NCBI RefSeq assembly: GCF_019656315.1
Contig: NZ_BPLU01000008.1
Span: 186,001-250,000 of the forward strand
Length of the DNA: 64,000 nucleotides
From: Flavobacterium sp. UMI-01
GTDB taxonomy: Bacteria; Bacteroidota; Bacteroidia; Flavobacteriales; Flavobacteriaceae
Direction of reading: 5' to 3'
A model generated the notes under the pieces. The model ran no database searches and was not told the origin of the DNA. It was given only the letters and a program-made list of their open reading frames with translations. Both the position numbers and the translations under genes were made by a program. This document shows positions 43,701-51,794 of the stretch, one piece after another; the first letter of the stretch is position 1, and each line of letters begins with the position of its first letter.

Positions 43701-44048
43701 ATGAAAGCATCAAACGCATTTAAGGAAACAATCAAGGCTTATTTAGATAAACGTGCTGCAGAAGATGAACTTTTTGCCGTAACCTACAAAAAAGAAAACA
43801 AGAATCTTGAAGAGTGTTGCAATTATGTTATGCAATGTGCTCATAAGGGAGGCGCACAAGGTTATGCAGATGAAGAAGTTTTTGGCTGGGCGGTTCATTA
43901 TTACGATGAAGATGATATTAAAAATATCAAATCGGTAAACGCAAAAGTGGTGGTGAATCATACGGTTGAAAAATCACAACCCCAACCCAAAAAGGTTGTT
44001 GCTCCTGTCGAAGAAGCGCCAAAAGTTCAGCAAGTAGGATTGTTTTAA
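43701..44048 (+). CDS. pcfK: PcfK-like protein with C-terminal clamp-binding peptide
   Basis: 115 residues. The N-terminal two thirds match the PcfK family (FKETIKAYLDKRAAEDELFAVTYKKENKNLEECCNYVM), first found on the conjugative plasmid pCF10. A Pro/Lys linker leads to a C-terminal VQQVGLF, which resembles the bacterial clamp-binding motif. It directly follows the clamp gene and precedes pcfJ. Confidence 0.8.
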   Translation: MKASNAFKETIKAYLDKRAAEDELFAVTYKKENKNLEECCNYVMQCAHKGGAQGYADEEVFGWAVHYYDEDDIKNIKSVNAKVVVNHTVEKSQPQPKKVVAPVEEAPKVQQVGLF

Positions 44049-44058
44049 ATGATGATTT

Positions 44059-45405
44059 ATGAAACCAAGAACAAAACTACAAGTAGAGGTTTGGGATCTG
44101 CATCAAAGATTAGATAACCCAAAAGAGCATGAGCCTTATGTAATTTCTAAACATAAATTCTATTACACCACGCACTATAAGAATTTAGTTTGCTTAGAAT
44201 GCAATCATCAATGGAAACCATCACAAGTATGGCAGGAAGAATTAATTGGGGTAGAATGTCCTTCTTGCAAAAAGAAGTTAGAAAAAGTTATTACTCAAAA
44301 TGGAGGAATGGCCAGTCGAATTTTAACTTATTCAGTTACGCAGGTGGTAGGTAGATTTCAACTCTTCAGGTATTTTTCTTGCTGGAAGCACATGCAGAAA
44401 AATAAACTACCAAGATATAGTTTTCATAGTCTTTTTGAAGAATGGAATGATTTTGATGTAAAGAAAAGAGTAATAGTTGGTAGAACTCAATCGTGGAGTG
44501 GTGATGGTTTTAGTTCATCTGACTATGAAATAAGGTATGTTAATACATCTGGATGGCGTGGAAATCCTTATGATGGTTTCGTTTCAGATTATAATTGTCC
44601 AGGAGCAGAAATTTTGCCAAGGTTTAAAAAGTACGGATTGACAAGCTATAAGCATGATTTCGATTATAGACTATTATTAGATAGGCTTGGATCATCCCCG
44701 AAATTAGAAACTTTATTAAAAGCCAGACAAAAAGACTTATTGTTTTTTGCACTTCATAAAGATAGTCATCACAATAGATATTGGCCACAAATCAAACTTG
44801 TTATCAGAAATAAATACAAAATTAAAGATGCTGGTATCTGGTACGATTACCTGGACCTATTGAGGTATTTCAAAAAAGACATTCATAATCCAATATTCAT
44901 TTGTCCTAAAAATCTAAACAAAGAGCATGACCGCTTGATGAATAAAAAACGAAAGATTATAGATGCTAGAAATAGAGAAAGAGAGCGTTTGGAAGCCGAA
45001 AAGAGACAACAAAAACTCGAGAAAGCAACTGTTGAATATGTTGAGCGAAATCAAAAATTATTTGATTTAGAATTTACCAAAGGCAATATCTCAATTACTA
45101 TCCTAAAAAGTATTGACGAATTCAAGCAAGAAGGTGACGAACTCAAGCATTGTGTTTACACTAATGAATATTATCTCAAGGAAAAATCATTAATCTTTTC
45201 TGCCAAAGTAAATGGTAAACGAACTGAAACAATTGAGATAAGAATTCCAGAACTCACAATAGTGCAGTCTAGAGGTATAAGCAATCAATCGACTGATTAC
45301 CATAATGAAATAGTTTCACTGGTAAAAAGTAATCTAGGAAAAATTAAAAGCAAACTAGGTCCTGAAAAACAAAAGAAGTCTAAAAAATTAAAAGCAGTAA
45401 GCTAA
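44059..45405 (+). CDS. pcfJ: PcfJ-like protein
   Basis: 448 residues. Has a zinc-ribbon near the start (LVCLECNHQWKPSQVW...ECPSCKKKL) and a C-terminal PcfJ domain with FKQEGDELKHCVYTNEYYLKEKSLIFSAKVNGKRTETIEI. PcfJ and PcfK are paired in conjugative elements and phages; their biochemical roles are not settled. The stop overlaps the next start by one base. Confidence 0.8.
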   Translation: MKPRTKLQVEVWDLHQRLDNPKEHEPYVISKHKFYYTTHYKNLVCLECNHQWKPSQVWQEELIGVECPSCKKKLEKVITQNGGMASRILTYSVTQVVGRFQLFRYFSCWKHMQKNKLPRYSFHSLFEEWNDFDVKKRVIVGRTQSWSGDGFSSSDYEIRYVNTSGWRGNPYDGFVSDYNCPGAEILPRFKKYGLTSYKHDFDYRLLLDRLGSSPKLETLLKARQKDLLFFALHKDSHHNRYWPQIKLVIRNKYKIKDAGIWYDYLDLLRYFKKDIHNPIFICPKNLNKEHDRLMNKKRKIIDARNRERERLEAEKRQQKLEKATVEYVERNQKLFDLEFTKGNISITILKSIDEFKQEGDELKHCVYTNEYYLKEKSLIFSAKVNGKRTETIEIRIPELTIVQSRGISNQSTDYHNEIVSLVKSNLGKIKSKLGPEKQKKSKKLKAVS

Positions 45406-47234
45406 TGCAAATAGTAGAATTTTTAAATGAGTTTCATATCTCTATTGGATTTGGCAGATTCAAGGATTATCAAGTCAAATCCGTAAAAAGTATCACAGCA
45501 GTAAGACAGTGGCAAACGAGTATTTTTTCAGGTTCTTATGTTTCATTACCTGCTGTTGTAGGTGGTGCATTGTGCGAGGATATTAACCAAATAAATATTC
45601 CTGTTGAGCACTCTAAGGATAACGAAAAAATCACTTGGAGAAAGTATGAACCGGTGGCCAAATGGAGCTTTGAAAAAAAGGTGTATATCGTGCCTATAGA
45701 TTACAAGTCACAAGTATATGCTATTGGTAAAAAATGCAAAGCTTCACACGTAATCATCAAGGATAATCTTCCTGAACGAGTTGATGTGATTCCAGCGCTT
45801 CCAAAACTTAAAATTGATTTGGGTATCGTTCATAAAACCAAAGGATTCAAACCAAGACCGTATCAGGAAGAAGGAATTGCCAGAGGAATGGAACTAAAAA
45901 GATTCATCAACGGTGATCAGCCTGGACTTGGAAAAACACTGCAAAGCATTGGTACCTTAATTGGTGCTGAAAAGATGGAAGAGGTAGTTTTTCCATGTGT
46001 GGTAATATGTCCTTCGGCTTTAAAGGAAAACTGGAAACGTGAGTTTGAAATGTGGACCAATAAAAAGCCAATGATTTTAAACGATAGCGTAAAAACCAAC
46101 TGGCATCGTTTCCACGAAATGGGAATGGCTGATGTGTTCATAGTAAACTTTGAATCATTGGAAAAATTCTTTGTAACCTCAAAACCTGCCACAAAGGATT
46201 TGCAGCACTCCACACAAATCATCATGGATCCACGCATTAGTATATTCAAATCAGCCATCATTGACGAAATCCATAAGCTTAAAAATCCAAACTCTATTCG
46301 TTCCAAAATATGTATCAACATAACCAAGCACAAGAAGTATATCATAGGATTGACAGGAACACCAGTTGTGAACCTCCCTATCGATTTATTTTCTCAATTG
46401 GCTATCATATTTAAGTTAAAACATTTTGGGGGCGCAAATGGGTTTAAAACTCGCTATTGTGAAGGAGGTCGAGGAAAATCAAATTTGAAAGAGCTGAATT
46501 ACCTGATGAATATGAATTGCTACTTCATGCGAAAAAAAGAAGAAGTATTGAAAGATTTACCCCCTTTGTCGCGCCAAACATTGATTTGTGATATTACCAA
46601 TAGAAAGGAGTTTGATAAGGTTAAAAATGATTTTCAGGCCTTTTTACGAAGTAGCGATTTGACCGATGCCGAAATAAAGAAAAAAATCAATGGTCAAGTG
46701 ATTGTGCAAATAACCATGTTATTGCAATTATCCGCCATTGGAAAGATTGAAGCCGCTAAGGAATACATTGATGAAATCATCGAATCTAACCAAAAGATTG
46801 TTGTGTTCTGTAAGCATAAGGCAGTGGTTGATTTGCTTAAAAAAGAATACCCAAAAGCAGTTACAGTAACTGGCCAAGATAACGAGTATCAAAAACAAGC
46901 CGCTGTGGATAGTTTTCAAAGGCCAGATGGTGCTAAAATAATCATTCTAAACCATAAGGCTGGAGGGGTAGGATTAACGCTTACAGCGAGTAGCGAGATT
47001 TTAATGTTAGAGTTGCCATGGACACAGGCCGATTGCGAACAATGTGAGGCACGTTGTCACCGTATGGGGCAACCTACTAACGTGAGAGCTACTTATTTAC
47101 TTGGAGATAACACCTTAGATCAATGGTTGTATGATATCATTCAAGAGAAAAAAGCAATTGCAAATGCTATTACAGGAGCTGAGGACAATGTACCTGTAAA
47201 CATTTTAAACAGAGTAATGGATTTATTCAAATAG
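45405..47234 (+). CDS. SNF2-family DNA-dependent ATPase/helicase
   Basis: 609 residues. DQPGLGKT at 171-178 (motif I), DEIH (IIDEIHKLKN), LTGTP, and motif VI RCHRMGQPTN. N-terminal 150 residues form an extra, HARP-like or DNA-binding region. The protein ends NRVMDLFK, a degenerate version of the clamp-binding peptide. It probably remodels or moves on DNA during phage replication. Confidence 0.88.
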   Translation: MQIVEFLNEFHISIGFGRFKDYQVKSVKSITAVRQWQTSIFSGSYVSLPAVVGGALCEDINQINIPVEHSKDNEKITWRKYEPVAKWSFEKKVYIVPIDYKSQVYAIGKKCKASHVIIKDNLPERVDVIPALPKLKIDLGIVHKTKGFKPRPYQEEGIARGMELKRFINGDQPGLGKTLQSIGTLIGAEKMEEVVFPCVVICPSALKENWKREFEMWTNKKPMILNDSVKTNWHRFHEMGMADVFIVNFESLEKFFVTSKPATKDLQHSTQIIMDPRISIFKSAIIDEIHKLKNPNSIRSKICINITKHKKYIIGLTGTPVVNLPIDLFSQLAIIFKLKHFGGANGFKTRYCEGGRGKSNLKELNYLMNMNCYFMRKKEEVLKDLPPLSRQTLICDITNRKEFDKVKNDFQAFLRSSDLTDAEIKKKINGQVIVQITMLLQLSAIGKIEAAKEYIDEIIESNQKIVVFCKHKAVVDLLKKEYPKAVTVTGQDNEYQKQAAVDSFQRPDGAKIIILNHKAGGVGLTLTASSEILMLELPWTQADCEQCEARCHRMGQPTNVRATYLLGDNTLDQWLYDIIQEKKAIANAITGAEDNVPVNILNRVMDLFK

Positions 47235-47236
47235 TT

Positions 47237-47617
47237 ATGAAAATAGAGGAAATAATAAGTGTTGTTGAGGTTACCCTGTCAGTAGATTTAAATGATTTTA
47301 GACGTACAAATACGTTGGTAGATGCTCGAATAGTAGTTTCCATAATCGCTCTTAATCTTGGTTATACCCTAACAGAAATAGCAAAATCACTGAATAAAAC
47401 GCACTGCACTATTTTTTACTACAGAGAACTTTTCAAGCACTATAAAAACGATAAAAACTTTAGACCTAAATTTTTATCCTGCATCAAAGCTTTTGAAGAT
47501 TATGCAGAAACTAATGTGTATATCGATGATTCAAATTTAATAGAGGAACTCAAGATTAGAAAGCGCAATCTTGAAAAAAGATTAGAGCAAATTAACCAAG
47601 TATTAGAAGGAAAATAA
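47237..47617 (+). CDS. DnaA domain-IV-like DNA-binding protein
   Basis: 126 residues. Residues 28-66 (DARIVVSIIALNLGYTLTEIAKSLNKT and CTIFYYRELF) resemble the DnaA domain IV helix-turn-helix, whose K-x-H-x-T loop contacts origin boxes; the rest is a C-terminal coiled coil. There is no AAA+ part. It is likely an origin or operator-binding protein of the phage replication module. Confidence 0.6.
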   Translation: MKIEEIISVVEVTLSVDLNDFRRTNTLVDARIVVSIIALNLGYTLTEIAKSLNKTHCTIFYYRELFKHYKNDKNFRPKFLSCIKAFEDYAETNVYIDDSNLIEELKIRKRNLEKRLEQINQVLEGK

Positions 47618-47618
47618 T

Positions 47619-48296
47619 ATGGCAGAAGATAAAAAATCATTCGTTTTATACACCGACTTACTTAAAGTTGTGGACCATTTACCAGATGAAATTGCAGGTA
47701 AATTATTCAAAATTATCCTAAAATATGTTAATGATGTTGAGGTTGATATTGAAGATTTGCTGTTGAAAATAGCATTTGAACCCATCCGACTACAACTACA
47801 ACGAAATCTTGCTAAGTGGGATGTAATAAAGGAAAAACGGTCTTTAGCGGGCAAAAAAAGTGCTGAAATAAAAAAACAAAATGCAACAAAATCAACACAT
47901 GTTGAAAGTGTTGAACAAACCGCAACAAAATCAACTGTTAATGTAAATGATAATGTAAGTGTTAATGTAAATGTAAATGGTAATGTAATAAATAAAGAGA
48001 GGGAAAATAAAAGATTTTCCCCACCCTCTCTTTTGGAAGTTCAAACTTTTATTGTTGAAAAAAAATACGGAGTAAATGCAACATCCTTTTGGAATTTTTA
48101 TGAATCCAAAAACTGGATGGTTGGTAAAAACAAAATGAAAGATTGGAAAAAGGCAGTAGGGGGTTGGGAATCTAGGGAAAAAGATAATTCTAAAAATAAA
48201 ATTCAAAATGGACAACAAAATTCAAATCCAACAAAAACAGCCTACGAGTTTAGCGTTGACAGAGTTATCGAGACCTACTCTAGCGATACTGAATGA
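47619..48296 (+). CDS. Replication-module protein, DUF6291-like
   Basis: 225 residues. The N-terminal 90 residues (DKKSFVLYTDLLKVVDHLPDEIAGKLFKIIL) match the DUF6291 type; the middle is an Asn/Val repeat (NVNDNVSVNVNVNGNV) whose DNA contains iteron-like repeats; the C-terminus (SFWNFYESKNWMVGKNKMKDWKKAVGGWE) is the DNA-binding-like end seen in phage replication proteins. It overlaps the next gene by 89 bases. Confidence 0.65.
   Translation: MAEDKKSFVLYTDLLKVVDHLPDEIAGKLFKIILKYVNDVEVDIEDLLLKIAFEPIRLQLQRNLAKWDVIKEKRSLAGKKSAEIKKQNATKSTHVESVEQTATKSTVNVNDNVSVNVNVNGNVINKERENKRFSPPSLLEVQTFIVEKKYGVNATSFWNFYESKNWMVGKNKMKDWKKAVGGWESREKDNSKNKIQNGQQNSNPTKTAYEFSVDRVIETYSSDTE
47883..48030. other. Candidate phage replication origin inside the DUF6291-like gene
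   Basis: GCAACAAAATCAAC occurs twice (47883-47896, 47922-47935) around a near-palindrome CAACACATGTTG. Then TAATGTAA repeats at 47939, 47951 and 47963 with an exact 12-base period, and again at 47981. A hairpin GAGAGGG/CCCTCTC (47997-48003, 48024-48030) with an inner AAAAT/ATTTT closes the array. Iterons plus an A+T-rich stretch inside a replication gene recall the lambda O gene. Confidence 0.5.
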
Positions 48297-49029
48297 AGAT
48301 TACCCGAAAGTAAAAACGATCGACTCAAAGCAGGAAATCAACGGATTGTTAAATTTCTTAATCACAATCTTAAACATCAAGGTTTCAAGCGAAGAGGAAA
48401 AGTTACAGCTGGACAAACAAATGATTTTGATTTTTGATTTGATAAAAACCAAGTTCGGTAGTTTAACCGTCCCTGAAATCAAAGAAGCTTTCAAAATGTT
48501 TGTCGCTGGCGAATTCCCAAACCTGAAAGTTTTTAGAATGCTGGATTGTTTGGTTGTGGCCGATGTGTTGAATGCTTTCAAAGAATTTAGAAACGATAGT
48601 CTACGAGTGTATGACTTTAAAAAACAAAAACTTTTAATCCAACAAAATACCATGTCAGAAGAAGAAATAAATCAAAACCATCAGGAACTATTGAAAATTG
48701 TTTTTGATGATTTGAAAGCCACAGGATTGAGTTTAGATGCTTGGTTGCTTTATGATAAGCTAGAGGCTAATGGATTAATTAATATTTCCAAAGCCCAAAA
48801 AAAAGAATTGTATGCTCAGCAGGCTCAAATTTATGTGGTTGAATTGCTAAACGAAACTACAAAAAAGCATTTTCATTCAGCAAAAATAATTATTGAAGAC
48901 GCCAGGAGTAAGATTGCTAAGGGAAAAATCATTGGTTCAGTGGCCAATAAATGCAAAAGCATCGTGGCTTCTAATTTCCTGAAGGAGTATTTAACGGATT
49001 TTGAAGAATTCAAAAAACAGATTGAATGA
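48208..49029 (+). CDS. Conserved phage protein, replication module
   Basis: 273 residues, mainly helical, no Walker motif. Starts within the end of the DUF6291-like gene, in another frame; its end overlaps the next gene by four bases. The middle (GSLTVPEIKEAFKMFVAGEF) is typical of flavobacterial phage replication neighbours. Possibly a helicase loader or replication accessory, but nothing proves it. Confidence 0.55.
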   Translation: MDNKIQIQQKQPTSLALTELSRPTLAILNEDYPKVKTIDSKQEINGLLNFLITILNIKVSSEEEKLQLDKQMILIFDLIKTKFGSLTVPEIKEAFKMFVAGEFPNLKVFRMLDCLVVADVLNAFKEFRNDSLRVYDFKKQKLLIQQNTMSEEEINQNHQELLKIVFDDLKATGLSLDAWLLYDKLEANGLINISKAQKKELYAQQAQIYVVELLNETTKKHFHSAKIIIEDARSKIAKGKIIGSVANKCKSIVASNFLKEYLTDFEEFKKQIE

Positions 49030-49457
49030 TGAGTTGGAACGAACAGGAACTTCAGAAATTACGAGCCAAAGGCCTAAAGGTAGATGATCCAAGAGCTGAA
49101 AAACCACCAGAGGTAAAGCCAAAAATCAAAGTCGAAAAGATATCCATCGAAAAAAACACCATCGAGTTTGTTTTGATGAGTTTGAAGCAAAGTGAAGTAA
49201 TAACCGGATTTGTAACCGAGCATAAGTTTGATGCAGTACGAAATTACCGTTTTGATTGGGCGCTGTTGGATTTAAAAATAGGAATTGAATATGAAGGCAT
49301 CTTTTCCAAAAAAAGCCGTCATACGACCGCAAAAGGGTTTTCAGAAGATTGCAACAAATACAATTTAGCAATACAAAACGGCTGGCGTGTCCTTAGATAC
49401 ACCGCTTTAAACTACCAGAATTTAGAAAACGATTTATTAAAACTTATAAAAAAATAA
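49026..49457 (+). CDS. PD-(D/E)XK nuclease, small phage type
   Basis: 143 residues. FDWALLDLKIGIEYEG supplies the Asp77 and Glu88 or Glu90 of a PDDEXK core, followed by SRHTTAKGFSEDCNKYNLAIQNGWRVLRYT, the hallmark of a family of small phage nucleases of the DUF559/VSR-like kind. It could resolve recombination or replication branches. Short N-terminal tail (PPEVKPKIKVEK) of low complexity. Confidence 0.7.
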   Translation: MMSWNEQELQKLRAKGLKVDDPRAEKPPEVKPKIKVEKISIEKNTIEFVLMSLKQSEVITGFVTEHKFDAVRNYRFDWALLDLKIGIEYEGIFSKKSRHTTAKGFSEDCNKYNLAIQNGWRVLRYTALNYQNLENDLLKLIKK

Positions 49458-49459
49458 TC

Positions 49460-49837
49460 ATGGCAAAAAAAACAATCAAAGATTTAAGACCAAGAGATAC
49501 TGTATGGTATGTAAATAACAATAATGTTTTTGAATATAAAATTGATAGCATTAGTACAAAAAAAATTATAGGAAAAGATGATTGTTTCAATGCTGAAATT
49601 AATGATTCTGATTTAACAGCTTGGCAATTTGAAGCTATTGAAAAATATCATAGATCACCAACAACTATTTATTTAAACAAAATTGATGCCTTAAAAATTA
49701 GACATGCAGCTTTAGAGAAAGAACTGGAAGCGACTTATGCTCAACAGCAAAAATATTTTGAATCGATTGCCGCAAAAAACAAAGCAATTTACAATTCGAA
49801 TCTTGAGATCATTAACGAACTTAAAAATCAGAAATAA
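49460..49837 (+). CDS. Phage hypothetical protein
   Basis: 125 residues, a beta-rich N-terminal half (DLRPRDTVWYVNNNNVFEYKIDSI) and a helical C-terminal half with Glu/Gln. Two bases after the nuclease gene. No family. Confidence 0.55.
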   Translation: MAKKTIKDLRPRDTVWYVNNNNVFEYKIDSISTKKIIGKDDCFNAEINDSDLTAWQFEAIEKYHRSPTTIYLNKIDALKIRHAALEKELEATYAQQQKYFESIAAKNKAIYNSNLEIINELKNQK

Positions 49838-49839
49838 CT

Positions 49840-50007
49840 ATGGCCACACTCGCTGAAATAGAAGCTAGAATTCAGGAACACGAAAAACGCTTAATCGAGT
49901 TACAAGAAGAAGGGAACAAAAAACGAATCGAAGTAATGATCAGTATTATTTCTTTCTGGAAAAAACAAAAGGAAAAAGCACTGAAAAGTAAAAACAAGAC
50001 AGCATGA
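49840..50007 (+). CDS. Small helical phage protein, 55 residues
   Basis: MATLAEIEARIQEHEKRLIE... strongly helical and coiled-coil-like, then a basic end KKQKEKALKSKNKTA. Starts two bases after the previous stop, and its stop overlaps the next start (ATGA), so translational coupling supports it. Confidence 0.55.
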   Translation: MATLAEIEARIQEHEKRLIELQEEGNKKRIEVMISIISFWKKQKEKALKSKNKTA

Positions 50008-50483
50008 AAGCAATTTTATTATACCTTTTTCCTGTGCTACTCACAGCACAAGGATTAGAAGTCAAAAAATCCGAAGACTTTACACTTTCGGTTATTACGG
50101 ACCCACGAGCATCATTCAAAGAAAGTGGATTATTCATTGGTGCTGAGATTGAATACTCAGGAACCATTTACACCCGATTAGGTATTTCCAACTTTTCCGT
50201 ACTTCAAGACGGTTACACCGAAGCAATAGGAGGGATTGGATTAAATCTAACCAGTGGTTATTTTGACAACATACGCTATTATGCAGGTGTACGTCTTGGT
50301 GTGATAAAACGAGCGATGACCAACGCCACCGCAGGAGTTGAAGCTGGAATTGATTTTAAGATAAGCGATAAAGCGTTCATAGGATTACGAACATCTTACG
50401 ATTACCGAAGTGATCAGAAATTTTACGACTATCCCAATCACATGGTAGGTAGTGGGTATATCAGAATAGGAACTAATTTTTAA
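50004..50483 (+). CDS. Small outer-membrane-like beta-barrel protein
   Basis: 159 residues. A signal peptide (about 1-16, LLYLFPVLLTAQG) and at least eight alternating strands (ESGLFIGAEIEYSGTIYTRLGI ... NIRYYAGVRLGVI), ending in SGYIRIGTNF with a terminal Phe, the OMP signature. A phage-encoded outer-membrane protein could change receptor properties and block superinfection, as lambda Lom is thought to do; that is inference. Confidence 0.6.
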   Translation: MKAILLYLFPVLLTAQGLEVKKSEDFTLSVITDPRASFKESGLFIGAEIEYSGTIYTRLGISNFSVLQDGYTEAIGGIGLNLTSGYFDNIRYYAGVRLGVIKRAMTNATAGVEAGIDFKISDKAFIGLRTSYDYRSDQKFYDYPNHMVGSGYIRIGTNF

Positions 50484-50489
50484 TAAAAC

Positions 50490-50699
50490 ATGGCACAAAA
50501 AATTAAAACCAAAGTATCAAGCTACAAAGGGGTAGGCTGGGACAAAGCAAGTCAAAAATGGAAAGCTACAGTTACTGATAAAAGAGTGACTTACGAGTGT
50601 GGTTATTTCGAAGAGGAAAGGGCAGCTGCTAAAGCAAGAGATTTGAAAATAATTGCTCTTAGATTAAACAAACCATTGCAAATTTTAAAACCAGTATGA
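50490..50699 (+). CDS. Stand-alone AP2-type DNA-binding protein
   Basis: 69 residues. SSYKGVGWDKASQKWKATVTDKRVTYECGYFEEERAAAKARDL follows the AP2 integrase-like/ERF pattern (YKGVxW...KWxA...GYFxxExxAAxARD). In phages this domain is usually fused to HNH nucleases; here it is alone. Overlaps the next gene by four bases. Confidence 0.7.
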   Translation: MAQKIKTKVSSYKGVGWDKASQKWKATVTDKRVTYECGYFEEERAAAKARDLKIIALRLNKPLQILKPV

Positions 50700-51463
50700 T
50701 GAAAGCACTATCCATAAAACAGCCCTGGGCAAGTTTAATTGCTCATGGAATCAAAGACATCGAAAACCGCACTTGGAAAACCCACTTTAGAGGTCGAATT
50801 TATATTCATGCTTCAGCTTCTGGCATGACTGTGTGTTTTGACGGAGAACAAAGAGAGGTTTTAAAACAACTAGAAAAACCGATTGATATTACTCCATTAT
50901 CAGCAATTATCGGAGAGGTAGAAATCATTGACTGCGTTATCAATCATCCGAGTATTTGGGCTGAAAAGACAGATTTTAGTCAAGAAGATCCAACAACTAT
51001 TTGGAACTGGGTTTTGTCCAATCCAGTACTTTATGAAAAACCAATACTGAACGTAAAAGGAAAATTGAGTTTTTGGGAGCCAGATATTGATATCGTAGAA
51101 TGTATTGGTTGCAAAGGCAAATTCAATTATGAAGAAATGAAACAAGATGAAAGTGAAGAAAACTTTTGTACTAAATGCTGGGAGGAAATGTCTCCAGTTA
51201 TGATTAAAGAAACAAAAGAATGCAATGATCGTGACAAGCTTTCAGAATTTGGAAAGGTTGTAACTGTTAAACAATCAGATAATGATTTTGAATTCCTAAT
51301 TAGAGACGGCTTTTCTCAAAAATTTGATAACACAATGGCATGCATGAAAGTTTGTCTGGAAATAGCTAAAGGGTATTCGTATGTAAAAAAATGCATCACT
51401 GAGGATAATAAATTTCATTTGATACTCACTAAAGAGATAAAAAGTTATGATTCCTCCTGTTGA
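50696..51463 (+). CDS. ASCH domain protein with zinc ribbon
   Basis: 255 residues. Residues 1-115 match the ASCH/ProFAR-like fold (KALSIKQPWASLIAHGIKDIENRTWKTHFRGRIYIHAS), associated with RNA binding or modified nucleotides. Two Cys pairs follow (CIGCKGKFNYEEM ... FCTKCWEEM), probably a zinc site, and then an unfamiliar domain. In phages ASCH proteins occur among accessory genes. Confidence 0.7.
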   Translation: MMKALSIKQPWASLIAHGIKDIENRTWKTHFRGRIYIHASASGMTVCFDGEQREVLKQLEKPIDITPLSAIIGEVEIIDCVINHPSIWAEKTDFSQEDPTTIWNWVLSNPVLYEKPILNVKGKLSFWEPDIDIVECIGCKGKFNYEEMKQDESEENFCTKCWEEMSPVMIKETKECNDRDKLSEFGKVVTVKQSDNDFEFLIRDGFSQKFDNTMACMKVCLEIAKGYSYVKKCITEDNKFHLILTKEIKSYDSSC

Positions 51464-51683
51464 AGATTGTTATTTCCTAAGTAGAGAAAACAACATCATT
51501 TATGCTAATCATACACATGGTGATAAAACCCCTTTGATTAAGTTACATCAAAATTTTATTGATGTAAATATATTATCAGGAGAAGGGTATGAGTACATGG
51601 TCAAGTATATGCAAATGCATCCTCATTTATGGGAATACATTCTGCCAAAGGTCAAAAAAGATAAACAATTGAGTTTGTTTTGA
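51447..51683 (+). CDS. Small phage protein ending in a clamp-binding peptide
   Basis: 78 residues. Globular part YEYMVKYMQMHPHLWEYIL, and the C-terminus is KDKQLSLF: QLSLF is an exact match to the bacterial sliding-clamp-binding pentapeptide. Overlaps the ASCH gene by 17 bases. The clamp may be the host DnaN or the phage clamp at 42604. Confidence 0.6.
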   Translation: MIPPVEDCYFLSRENNIIYANHTHGDKTPLIKLHQNFIDVNILSGEGYEYMVKYMQMHPHLWEYILPKVKKDKQLSLF

Positions 51684-51761
51684 AATCCCTTGATACTTCC
51701 AAATTGTCAACCCAATATTGCTTAACGATTTATGAGTAAATTTTTAAAAGATTATTTTTCG

Positions 51762-51769
51762 TACATTTG
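51762..51769 (+). promoter_or_regulatory. Promoter -7 box of the Lcl-like lipoprotein gene
   Basis: TACATTTG, 26 bases before the start at 51795, so the lipoprotein gene has its own promoter separate from the early operon. Confidence 0.45.
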
Positions 51770-51794
51770 ATACGTTTCAACTAAAATTTATATT

